This document shows, piece after piece, positions 1-5,689 of a DNA stretch of 9,525 nt. The stretch comes from Nitrospinota bacterium (GTDB lineage: Bacteria; Nitrospinota; Nitrospinia; Nitrospinales; VA-1): contig PCCT01000012.1 of the NCBI GenBank assembly GCA_002731985.1, forward strand, positions 1 to 9,525, given 5' to 3'. The notes under the pieces were generated by a model that was not told the origin of the DNA, did no database searches, and saw nothing but the letters and a program-made list of their open reading frames with translations. Each line of letters begins with the position of its first letter. Within the stretch, counting starts at the first letter, position 1. The position numbers and the translations under genes were made by a program.

Positions 1-584
1 GAGCGGGTTTTGTATATTACGTGGTCATTGGACTCTCCGTAGAGGAATAAGTCGCGGGTGATTTCTACGTCCTGTTTGCAGTACTCGACGATCTTGTCAA
101 TCTTGCCTTCTTTGTACCATTGCAAGGAGACCAATCCATCGGCACTTTTTTGCGCGTTGAGGGTATTTTGCGCCAGGTGATCCAGACTGAGCCGATGATT
201 GAGTAATCGCTTCACATCAACCAGCATGTCGAAAGTAGTGATCTCCTGAAGATCGAAATCCCTGGCATAGGGCTGAAGGACAGGATAATCGAATCCGATC
301 ACGTTAAACCCCACCACAAGGTCGGCTGTCCGAAGTTTTGCCACTAATTGATCCGCCTCACTTTCCAGATAGCTGAAATGTTTTTGTTCGAGACTATCCC
401 ACACCACACCGACCGCCAGTTTCATAAGGTGAGTGTTTCCCCAGCCGCCAACATCAGCGGCACTTTTCTGAGTTTCCAAATCGAAATAGAGTACGCGAAG
501 CGCATTCGAGCGGGGTGGCACGACTTCAGACTCTATTTTGGTGATTTCTTCGGGCTCTGCGAATAAGTCAAGCTGATCTGGCAT
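1..584 (-). CDS. DEDDy-type 3'-5' exonuclease / RNase H-like domain protein (3' end outside window)
   Basis: This is the first 194 codons of a minus-strand gene that continues past the left edge. Translating the reverse strand from the ATG at 582-584 gives a protein with a short acidic leader (about 28 residues) and then an RNase H-fold exonuclease domain. The visible motifs are YFDLET (D35 and E37, Exo I), GFNVIGFDYPVLQ (N94, D99, Exo II) and YCKQDVEIT (Y168 and D172, the Y-x3-D of Exo III), in the order expected for two-metal-ion DEDDy nucleases. An AGGA ribosome-binding site lies 5 nt before the ATG, which supports the start. Related domains in the YprB/predicted-exonuclease group occur alone or fused or adjacent to DEAD/DEAH helicases. 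The substrate (DNA or RNA) cannot be told here. The family call is firm; the specific role is unknown. Confidence 0.85.
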   Translation of the reverse strand, partial: MPDQLDLFAEPEEITKIESEVVPPRSNALRVLYFDLETQKSAADVGGWGNTHLMKLAVGVVWDSLEQKHFSYLESEADQLVAKLRTADLVVGFNVIGFDYPVLQPYARDFDLQEITTFDMLVDVKRLLNHRLSLDHLAQNTLNAQKSADGLVSLQWYKEGKIDKIVEYCKQDVEITRDLFLYGESNDHVIYKTR

Positions 585-619
585 ATCGGTCCTGATCAAG
601 ATTTAAGTGGATTTTTGAT

Positions 620-647
620 ACTCTAGCATTCCCACTATCCAAATCAA
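620..647 (-). promoter_or_regulatory. Candidate sigma70 promoter for the exonuclease gene
   Basis: On the minus strand TTGATT (642-647) is followed after 16 nt by TAGAGT (620-625), each 4 of 6 matches to consensus, about 35-40 nt upstream of the exonuclease ATG. The match is modest and would arise by chance fairly often in AT-rich spacer DNA. Confidence 0.3.
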
Positions 648-835
648 GAGAAAATATCATAACTCTTTATAGTATAGGTAGTTATCAAGGGAAAACCAAA
701 GCTTCTCTCCTTCTTGACCAGGGACTGCCAGCGAGGGTGGAAGCCCTTTAAATCTATTAAAGTTTGCCCTTTTAGGAACTGATAAAACCATGAAGAGAGC
801 AAAAGGCCTGAGTTCCACTCTAGAGACCCTGTCTG
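648..835. other. Spacer with no supported gene
   Basis: I see no convincing gene here. The only open frame (minus strand, 657-845) has no recognisable motif and no ribosome-binding site, and it overlaps the decayed fliD start. The stretch holds a small perfect hairpin, CTTTAA (746-751) with TTAAAG (757-762) around a 5-nt loop, with no T-run after it, so it is not a convincing terminator. Confidence 0.5.
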
Positions 836-1543
836 ATAGCAACAAACGCAGTATTCGGTATCAACTCCAACCTAGACACCCAGGACATAATCACCAAGAT
901 GTTTTCGCTGGAGGCTCGCCCGATGGATCTGGTCGAGGCTAAAAGGCAGATCGAGGAGCAGAAGCTGTCGAGCTTCCAGGACCTTAAAAACAAACTACAG
1001 ACATTCAAAAGTGTTGTATCCACCCTGAATACTGAGAGCCGGTTCACCGTGAACAAGGGTGAATTCTCAAACAACAGCGTTACAGATGGCAATAAAGTCG
1101 TCGATATAACCACCACCAGTTCCGCGTCATCCGGAACATTTCCCCTCACCGTCAACAATCTGGCGACAGAAACAAACATCATCTCCGATGGGTTTGCGAC
1201 CACAACTTCTGAGCTGGAAAAAGGAAATATTGATTTCACCGTTGGCGGGGTAACAACATCAATCACCATTGATGACACCAACAATACACTCGATGGATTA
1301 AGGCTGGCGATAAATAACCTGGGACTCGACATCAAGGCTTCCTTTCTCGATGATGGTGACGACACCAACCCGGTCCGCCTTCTTATTTCAGGTACCAAGA
1401 CAGGAAAAGACAATGCGATAACAATCGACAATTCCATCAGCAGGATTGAAGTCGACTCCCTTGTCGTAACTGGTTTCACGACAACGCAAACAGCACAGTT
1501 CTGTAAGTAATGAAGTCACAGGCGTCGACTATGACTTTTTTTT
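836..1543 (+). pseudogene. fliD: fliD remnant: N-terminal part of flagellar hook-associated protein 2 (filament cap), start lost, frame broken, C-terminus missing
   Basis: FliD caps the flagellar filament and guides flagellin assembly outside the cell; family members are usually well over 400 residues. Here the frame opening at 836 reads with the classic FliD N-terminus: FGINSNLDTQDIITK, then MFSLEARPMDLVEAKR at about residues 22-37, followed by the low-complexity Thr/Ser/Asn-rich beta region and a hook-IN-like stretch near TGKDNAITI. However, residue 1 would be encoded by ATA (836-838), an in-frame TAG sits at 821-823, and no ATG, GTG or TTG precedes the conserved segment. The first ATG (899) would delete it. 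The frame ends at 1510 after about 224 codons. In another frame, SNEVTGVDYD (1506-1535) looks like the next FliD segment, implying a frameshift near 1497. Nothing FliD-like follows the T8 run at 1536-1543. The family assignment is strong. The pseudogene status is inferred from three separate defects; an intact paralogue may exist elsewhere. Confidence 0.8.
1513..1543 (+). terminator. Possible weak intrinsic terminator after the fliD remnant
   Basis: AAGTCA (1513-1518) pairs perfectly with TGACTT (1532-1537) across a 13-nt loop, and the right arm runs into eight T residues (1536-1543). The short stem makes it weak. It overlaps the last FliD-like codons, so it may be an accidental structure. 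Confidence 0.35.
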
Positions 1544-1647
1544 AAATTTCAAAACATTTCCTGTCTTCCTGGCAAACAAACTAAATCACGAAGCCACTAC
1601 CCCACACTTCATCTAACAAAAACCAACTGGATAGACTCGATTTAATT

Positions 1648-1676
1648 TTGACAAGCCATTCCAGCTATGGTAGAAA
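1648..1676 (+). promoter_or_regulatory. Candidate sigma70 promoter for sucCD
   Basis: A consensus -35 box TTGACA (1648-1653) is followed after exactly 17 nt by TAGAAA (1671-1676, 4 of 6 matches). An alternative -10, TATGGT (1666-1671), has a spacer that is too short. The implied start site near 1683 gives a leader of about 50 nt before the sucC ATG. It is the only good promoter-like element in the spacer. Confidence 0.55.
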
Positions 1677-1734
1677 CTGGCATCTTTTTAAGTGAAGAAT
1701 CTTTGTATCTCATTCTCAATATTTCGTTACGACT

Positions 1735-2895
1735 ATGAAAATCCACGAACATCAGGCAAAAGATATTCTTGCGAAACACGGAGTTCCTGTTCCTCAGGGG
1801 ATAGTTGCGGACACGCCGGGAAAAGCTGAAGCGGCGGCGCGTAAGTTGGGAACGGATATAGTCGTGGTCAAAGCGCAGATCCATGCTGGCGGACGAGGCA
1901 AAGGCGGCGGAGTTAAGCTTGCCAAGAGTCCGGCGGATGCGAAGAAGCTTGCCAGCAAAATTATTGGAATGACTCTGGTCACACCTCAAACTGGACCAGA
2001 AGGACGAAAGGTTAAGAAGGTTCTTGTAGAAGAAGGCATGCCCATTGCCAAGGAACTATATATGGGCATACTTCTGGATCGGCAGACCAGCCGCGTGATG
2101 ATCATGGCCAGCGAAGCAGGAGGTATGGAAATCGAGGAAGTTGCGGCCGAAACGCCTGAAAGGATCATTAAAGAACAAGTTGATCCCATCACTGGCGTCA
2201 AACCCTATCTCGCAAGAAAAATTGCCTTTGCACTCAACCTTAAAGGTGACGCGCTAAAGAAAATGATTCCTTTCATAATGAACCTGTATCAGGCGTTCAT
2301 AAAGGAAGATTTCGATATGCTGGAGATCAACCCCCTCATCATTACTAAAGATGACCGGGTTCTGGCTCTGGACGCAAAGGTAACTATTGACAGCAATGCA
2401 TTGCACAGGCAAAAAGAAACCCTGGCCTACCGCGATCTGGATGAAGAAGATCCAATGGAAGTCGAGGCCAGCAAATCTAATTTGAACTACATCAAGCTAG
2501 AGGGAAATATTGGTTGCATGGTCAACGGAGCAGGACTGGCCATGGCGACGATGGATATCATCAAACATTCCGGTGGGGAACCGGCAAACTTTCTGGATGT
2601 TGGCGGCGGAGCCGATGAAGAAACGATCGGTAACGGATTCCGCATTCTGTTGTCCGATTCTAATGTTAAGGGAATTTTCATCAATATATTCGGCGGTATC
2701 CTACGTTGCGATATTCTGGCCCGTGGCGTTGTGGGAGCGGCGAAAAAATTAGATATCAAAATACCCATCGTTGTACGGATGGAAGGAACTAATATGGAAG
2801 AAGGCCACAAAATCCTCGGCGAGTCGGGGATCGATGTTATTGTGGCGGAGGGTATGAAAGATGGCGCACAAAAAATGGTAAAGGCGGTCAAATGA
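1735..2895 (+). CDS. sucC: Succinate--CoA ligase (ADP-forming), beta subunit
   Basis: This is the ATP-grasp subunit of succinyl-CoA synthetase (succinate + CoA + NTP to succinyl-CoA + NDP + Pi, reversible), a cytoplasmic TCA or reductive TCA enzyme acting with SucD. At 386 residues it is almost the same length as the E. coli protein (388). It keeps the N-terminal [12 protein letters not shown], the nucleotide-binding segment with K46 and [10 protein letters not shown] (52-61), E99/E100, the magnesium ligands N199 (EINPL) and D213 (LALDAKV), NGAGLAM (264-270) and the CoA-ligase loop IFGGILRCD (318-326). P20 matches E. coli and not the Gln described for GTP-specific enzymes, so ATP use or mixed use is likely (inference). 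The start is fixed by the conserved N-terminus although no clear Shine-Dalgarno is visible. The stop overlaps the sucD start in ATGA (2892-2895), indicating translational coupling. Confidence 0.97.
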   Translation: MKIHEHQAKDILAKHGVPVPQGIVADTPGKAEAAARKLGTDIVVVKAQIHAGGRGKGGGVKLAKSPADAKKLASKIIGMTLVTPQTGPEGRKVKKVLVEEGMPIAKELYMGILLDRQTSRVMIMASEAGGMEIEEVAAETPERIIKEQVDPITGVKPYLARKIAFALNLKGDALKKMIPFIMNLYQAFIKEDFDMLEINPLIITKDDRVLALDAKVTIDSNALHRQKETLAYRDLDEEDPMEVEASKSNLNYIKLEGNIGCMVNGAGLAMATMDIIKHSGGEPANFLDVGGGADEETIGNGFRILLSDSNVKGIFINIFGGILRCDILARGVVGAAKKLDIKIPIVVRMEGTNMEEGHKILGESGIDVIVAEGMKDGAQKMVKAVK

Positions 2896-3761
2896 GTATT
2901 CTAGTTGATGAAAAGACGAGATTGATCGTTCAGGGGATTACCGGACGCGAAGGACAGTTCCACGCCGAGCAGTGCATGAATTACGGCACCAATGTGGTTG
3001 GCGGGGTGACTCCGGCTAAAGGCGGACAAACCGTGCTGGGAAAAGTTCCTGTATTCAACACTGTGCGTGACGCGGCGAAGAAAACAAAAGCCAACGCCAC
3101 GATGATCTTCGTGCCACCCCCATTCGCTTCCGATGCCATTCTTGAAGCCGCAGACGCGGGAATCGAACTGATCATCTGTATCACAGAAGGCATTCCAGTA
3201 TCAGATATGGTTGAAGTATGGCGCTACATTCAAACCAGTAACTCACGTTTGATTGGACCCAACTGTCCGGGCATCATCTCACCTGGCAAATGCAAAATCG
3301 GCATCATGCCGGCTCATATCCATAAAAAAGGAAACGTTGGTATTATTTCCAGAAGCGGAACGCTCACCTACGAAGCCGTGGGCCAGTTGACTGCTCTCGG
3401 ATTAGGCCAGTCCACATGCGTTGGCATTGGCGGTGACCCTATCATCGGCACCCGGTATATCGACACATTAGAACTTTTCCAAAAAGATCGCGGCACGAAA
3501 GCCATCTGCATGATCGGCGAGATAGGCGGAACTGCAGAAGACGAAGCCGCTTACTACATCAAAAAACATGTCACCAAACCGGTAGTCGGATTCATCGCGG
3601 GTCAGACCGCTCCTCCGGGTCGGCGCATGGGACATGCAGGAGCGATCATTTCAGGTGGACAGGGAACGGCTGATGAAAAAATGAAGGTCATGCGCCGTTG
3701 CGGCATCAAGGTTGTTAAAAGCCCTGCTGATCTCGGTAAAACTGTTGCCAAAGTTTTGTAA
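2892..3761 (+). CDS. sucD: Succinate--CoA ligase (ADP-forming), alpha subunit
   Basis: This is the CoA-binding, phosphohistidine-carrying subunit that completes succinyl-CoA synthetase with SucC. The 289-residue length is normal for the family. The Rossmann-type CoA-binding domain shows GITGREG (15-21) and [10 protein letters not shown] (74-83). GPNCPGII (122-129) and SRSGTLTYE (153-161) follow, then GEIGG with E210 near the active site, and the catalytic H248 in [10 protein letters not shown] (243-252). It overlaps sucC by 4 nt and is clearly in the same operon. In a reductive TCA setting the pair works toward succinyl-CoA, the substrate of a 2-oxoglutarate:ferredoxin oxidoreductase such as the one encoded further downstream. 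No obvious intrinsic terminator follows in 3762-3923. Citryl-CoA synthetase subunits are related, but the lengths and neighbours fit SucCD. Confidence 0.97.
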   Translation: MSILVDEKTRLIVQGITGREGQFHAEQCMNYGTNVVGGVTPAKGGQTVLGKVPVFNTVRDAAKKTKANATMIFVPPPFASDAILEAADAGIELIICITEGIPVSDMVEVWRYIQTSNSRLIGPNCPGIISPGKCKIGIMPAHIHKKGNVGIISRSGTLTYEAVGQLTALGLGQSTCVGIGGDPIIGTRYIDTLELFQKDRGTKAICMIGEIGGTAEDEAAYYIKKHVTKPVVGFIAGQTAPPGRRMGHAGAIISGGQGTADEKMKVMRRCGIKVVKSPADLGKTVAKVL

Positions 3762-3923
3762 TATGGATCCTAAGGTGTTGGGCCCTCGAAGCCGTCAAAC
3801 CACCTGTAGACATTAGAAGACTATTTCCAAAATCCTGTAACAAGCACTCATCCCCACTTTTCGCTTTACCCTCAATCCTGACAAAAAACTGCAACCTCAA
3901 GCAGGCTACTTCATCTAACACCC

Positions 3924-4121
3924 ATGTCTGAAGAAAACTGTCCTAAATGTGGCTTTGAAAACGTCACCCAGTCTGCCTGGTGCGAAAAATGTCTGCATCA
4001 TTTCAAAGACCATAAGAAGGACAATGCTCTGGGCTGTCCCCACTGTTTCCACAGGAATGAGTACAAAGACGATTACTGCGAGGCTTGTCACGAACCCCTC
4101 AAACCGGGGCAGTGGGAATAA
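3924..4121 (+). CDS. Small double zinc-ribbon protein
   Basis: This 65-residue protein consists of two zinc-ribbon units. Unit one uses C6-P-K-C9 with C20-E-K-C23; unit two uses C38-P-H-C41 with C52-E-A-C55. Each CxxC pair is followed by the N/F-x-N pattern typical of double zinc-ribbon (DZR-like) domains, as in CPKCGFEN and CPHCFHRN. Eight regularly placed cysteines in one frame make it much more credible than the overlapping frames on either strand. It has no signal peptide or membrane segment, so it is likely cytoplasmic and binds two zinc ions. It lies 162 nt after sucD with no clear Shine-Dalgarno or promoter; the spacer 3762-3923 shows no gene or hairpin of note. Its partner is unknown; free-standing double ribbons are often accessory or nucleic-acid- or protein-binding modules. 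Confidence 0.72.
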   Translation: MSEENCPKCGFENVTQSAWCEKCLHHFKDHKKDNALGCPHCFHRNEYKDDYCEACHEPLKPGQWE

Positions 4122-4124
4122 AAA

Positions 4125-4152
4125 TCTGTTCATAGTTCTTGGTTCGTAGTTC
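4125..4152 (+). repeat. Heptad tandem repeat NNNGTTC, four units
   Basis: Four consecutive 7-nt units end in GTTC (TCTGTTC, ATAGTTC, TTGGTTC, GTAGTTC). Units 2 and 4 differ only at two bases, so it can also be read as two imperfect 14-nt copies. It sits between the convergent zinc-ribbon and DUF1841 genes and is followed by small inverted segments (GAACG at 4156-4160, CGTTC at 4169-4173). It may be a heptanucleotide short-sequence repeat of the kind dispersed in some bacterial genomes. Confidence 0.6.
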
Positions 4153-4171
4153 TCGGAACGTACCGCTCCGT

Positions 4172-4600
4172 TCACTCAGTTTTGTAGGCGAGAGAATTGA
4201 CCTGGGTTTCGTAATCCAGAGAATCAAATTGTGTGCTCTTGCGGGTGCCGGCAAAATGCAAGTTGGCGTAGATAGCGATGATCGCGTGCAAGGCTTCATG
4301 GGAGTCCATTCCCTGTTCGGTCAAACGTGTGTGAGCGGCGGCAATATAATCCGGGTCCCCCACCTGGAGTTGACGATCAATGATCACATGTAAAACAGTA
4401 TGCACAAAAGGATTCACAATCATACCGTTGATCTCTCTCGGAATGGAGGCCATATCGCCTTCCTCCCAGATGCTATCGAACTCAGGGTGCAGCTCAAGAA
4501 CTCTGGCTATTCGTTCATCCAACTCTTCGGTAGGGCGTCCTTCATTTTTATCCGCCGCAACGCGAAGGATGCGTTGTTGGGATTCCTTATCAAAATCCAT
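4172..4600 (-). CDS. DUF1841 family protein
   Basis: This is a 142-residue, predicted all-alpha cytoplasmic protein. The core NPFVHTVLHVIIDRQ (63-77), followed by DPDYIAAAHTRL (82-93) and DSHEALHAI (99-107), matches my memory of the DUF1841 family, which is uncharacterised and known mostly from Proteobacteria. Histidines H67 and H71 (HxxxH), and H101 and H105 in an HExxH arrangement, would lie on adjacent helices and could bind a metal; this is inference. A tail of about 20 residues after the core is not obviously part of the family pattern. A purine-rich AGGGAG lies 13 nt before the ATG, further than ideal. It is convergent with the zinc-ribbon gene, and its function is unknown. Confidence 0.8.
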   Translation of the reverse strand: MDFDKESQQRILRVAADKNEGRPTEELDERIARVLELHPEFDSIWEEGDMASIPREINGMIVNPFVHTVLHVIIDRQLQVGDPDYIAAAHTRLTEQGMDSHEALHAIIAIYANLHFAGTRKSTQFDSLDYETQVNSLAYKTE

Positions 4601-4712
4601 AATTTAAAAAGTTCTCCCTAAAAAAGACAAGTTAAAGGCGGAAAAATAGCCGCGTAATTGTGTAATTAATCAGATGCTGAAAAACAGGCGGGGATTCAGA
4701 AAAGCCTTACCT

Positions 4713-4997
4713 TCATGGTGTTTCAGAAAAATGCGTACGCCGTTCCCTCCCATCGCCACCATAAATCATGAACACACGTTTACCCTGACGGACATGATAT
4801 TTCGCCCAGGCGGGTGACTTGCCATCGTAACGGGCATCGGGATCACTTCCCTCAGCTTTAAGGAAATCCGCATGATCAAGACCTGCGTCATAGACGTCGA
4901 CTAAAAGGCAATCCGAGTTGAACCCGGAACCCGACAGGCTGACTTTACTCAAAAAGGCTTCGATTTCAGCCGGATCGTTTAATTCTATAGCTTGCAT
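4713..4997 (-). CDS. Hypothetical protein, 94 residues
   Basis: I do not recognise this protein. The N-terminal two thirds is acidic (AIELNDPAEIEAF at 3-15, then several Asp-rich turns such as DVYDAGLDHADF). The last third is basic and aromatic, with WAKYHVRQGKRVFMIYGG before an Arg-rich end. It has no signal peptide, membrane segment or cysteine motif. A compact globular cytoplasmic protein is plausible. No good Shine-Dalgarno precedes the ATG. It is on the same strand as the DUF1841 gene, 112 nt upstream of it, and divergent from the 109-residue gene at 5166. It is the only sizeable frame in this stretch, and its composition looks protein-like. Moderate confidence that it is a real gene. 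Confidence 0.55.
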   Translation of the reverse strand: MQAIELNDPAEIEAFLSKVSLSGSGFNSDCLLVDVYDAGLDHADFLKAEGSDPDARYDGKSPAWAKYHVRQGKRVFMIYGGDGRERRTHFSETP

Positions 4998-5078
4998 ATT
5001 GGTTTGATTTGAAGGTTTTGTTTGGATTGAAAGTTTTTTTAATCAGAGTCCGATTCCAGCTTGTCTGTGTCCCCCGAT

Positions 5079-5110
5079 TTGTTAATATCTGAAGGGACGC
5101 CATATTAACA
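5079..5110 (+). promoter_or_regulatory. Perfect 9-bp inverted repeat overlapping a candidate promoter in a divergent control region
   Basis: TGTTAATAT (5080-5088) and ATATTAACA (5102-5110) are exact reverse complements separated by 13 nt, with half-site centres 22 bp apart, about two helical turns. The arms coincide with a possible promoter for the gene at 5166: TTGTTA (5079-5084), an 18-nt spacer, and TATTAA (5103-5108). A dimeric regulator bound here would cover both promoter boxes. The structure could alternatively form an RNA hairpin. No regulator is identified. Confidence 0.45.
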
Positions 5111-5165
5111 CAAGGCCACATGCTCGACAAATAGAGCGTGAGTCTCTTTCACTCAGGTAGAATAC

Positions 5166-5495
5166 ATGCTGGTTCAGGAAAATCTTCATCTTATTCGAAG
5201 CGCAACAGATGGCGGGGGAGGTCAGCAGTTTTTGTACAAGGTCAATCAGTATGGGATATCTGCTATCAGCCGCCCCCAGGAAGAAATTTCACAAATTCAC
5301 TGGGATGTTGAAGTCATCAAATATCACGAAACGGAAACTATTAAATTCGATATCTGTCGCAACACAGAACTGGCAGAGAAAACATTGATTTTTTATAATG
5401 ATACCGCTCTAAACGAGTTTCTTGAAAAGGCCTTCGACTATTTCAAAGAGCTGGGGCTTTTGGAAGGAATGATGACCAAAGAAAAAGGAGCCTGA
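5166..5495 (+). CDS. Hypothetical protein, 109 residues; candidate fifth (epsilon) subunit or accessory factor of the downstream oxidoreductase
   Basis: I do not recognise the family from sequence alone. The protein begins with a predicted beta-rich half containing a glycine run (DGGGGQQFLYKV, about 15-26). It ends with a helical half (LNEFLEKAFDYFKELGLLEG, 82-101). There is a single cysteine (in DICRNTEL) and no signal peptide or membrane segment. An AGG lies 8 nt before the ATG. It sits immediately upstream of the alpha, beta, gamma and delta subunits of a split 2-oxoacid:ferredoxin oxidoreductase. Five-subunit versions in Hydrogenobacter carry a small extra subunit (PorE/ForE) encoded at an end of the cluster. 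Position and size fit that role, but I could not confirm similarity. A strong promoter separates it from the alpha gene, so it may be transcribed separately. Confidence 0.65.
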   Translation: MLVQENLHLIRSATDGGGGQQFLYKVNQYGISAISRPQEEISQIHWDVEVIKYHETETIKFDICRNTELAEKTLIFYNDTALNEFLEKAFDYFKELGLLEGMMTKEKGA

Positions 5496-5507
5496 AGAGG
5501 AGTTTGA

Positions 5508-5569
5508 AGGGCCTTAACCCTTGACAAGGTGAGGGTTTATTTCTATTATAGGCCTCTTCATAAGGCCCT
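5508..5569. repeat. 9-bp inverted repeat framing the oxidoreductase promoter
   Basis: AGGGCCTTA (5508-5516) and TAAGGCCCT (5561-5569) are exact reverse complements. They lie just upstream of the -35 box and just downstream of the predicted start site of the promoter at 5521-5549. A second pair, TGAAGAGG (5493-5500) and CCTCTTCA (5553-5560), crosses the first. The left arm also forms a short hairpin (AAGGG/CCCTT, 5507-5521). The arms could be operator half-sites or part of a transcription boundary. Confidence 0.5.
5521..5549 (+). promoter_or_regulatory. Strong sigma70-type promoter for the 2-oxoacid oxidoreductase operon
   Basis: TTGACA (5521-5526, 6 of 6) is followed by an optimal 17-nt spacer and TATTAT (5544-5549, 5 of 6). 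The start site would be near 5556, giving a leader of about 134 nt before the alpha-subunit ATG. This is the best promoter match in the window and suggests high expression of the operon. Confidence 0.75.
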
Positions 5570-5617
5570 GAATGGCATCCTGATTGGCGTTTTTTCGCTA
5601 AAACTGGTCAAAAGTCA

Positions 5618-5666
5618 TTGATTAATCAGGCATAAACGATCTTATATACGGGACCTGACGGTTCCC
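5618..5666 (+). promoter_or_regulatory. Leader elements upstream of the alpha subunit: palindrome, possible second promoter, hairpin
   Basis: TGATTAATCA (5619-5628) is a perfect 10-bp palindrome. It overlaps a possible second -35 (TTGATT, 5618-5623), which has an 18-nt spacer to TTATAT (5642-5647). Further down, GGGACC (5650-5655) can pair with GGTTCCC (5660-5666) around a 4-nt loop with one bulged base, ending 12 nt before the Shine-Dalgarno GGAGG (5679-5683). No known riboswitch is recognised. Confidence 0.35.
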
Positions 5667-5689
5667 ATTTCTATAAACGGAGGGGTAGT

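Noticed and set aside
657..845. A 62-codon minus-strand open frame in the spacer
   Set aside because: It has no recognisable motif and no ribosome-binding site, and its start lies inside the first codons of the fliD remnant.
820..1479. A 219-codon open frame on the minus strand opposite the fliD remnant
   Set aside because: The plus strand in the same place carries clear FliD residues. The minus frame is a low-complexity Ser/Val/Leu-rich mirror with no motif or ribosome-binding site.
1735..3761. SucCD as a citryl-CoA synthetase (CcsA/CcsB) pair
   Set aside because: The subunit lengths (386 and 289) and key residues follow E. coli SucC/SucD; I see no extension or change suggesting the citryl-CoA enzyme.
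3878..3907. CTGACA as a -35 box for the zinc-ribbon gene
   Set aside because: No acceptable -10 box occurs at 16-19 nt downstream.
3949..4149. Alternative frames on both strands over the zinc-ribbon gene
   Set aside because: They lack motifs, while the chosen frame has eight regularly placed cysteines in CxxC pairs.
4622..4712. GGCGG/CCGC-type hairpin near 4638-4655 as a terminator for the 94-residue gene
   Set aside because: The stem is only four base pairs and has no T-run in the right orientation.
5618..5629. Possible FNR-type site TTGAT...ATCAG
   Set aside because: The half-sites are only 2 nt apart instead of the 4 nt of an FNR box, and the right half is imperfect; it is better described as a plain palindrome.
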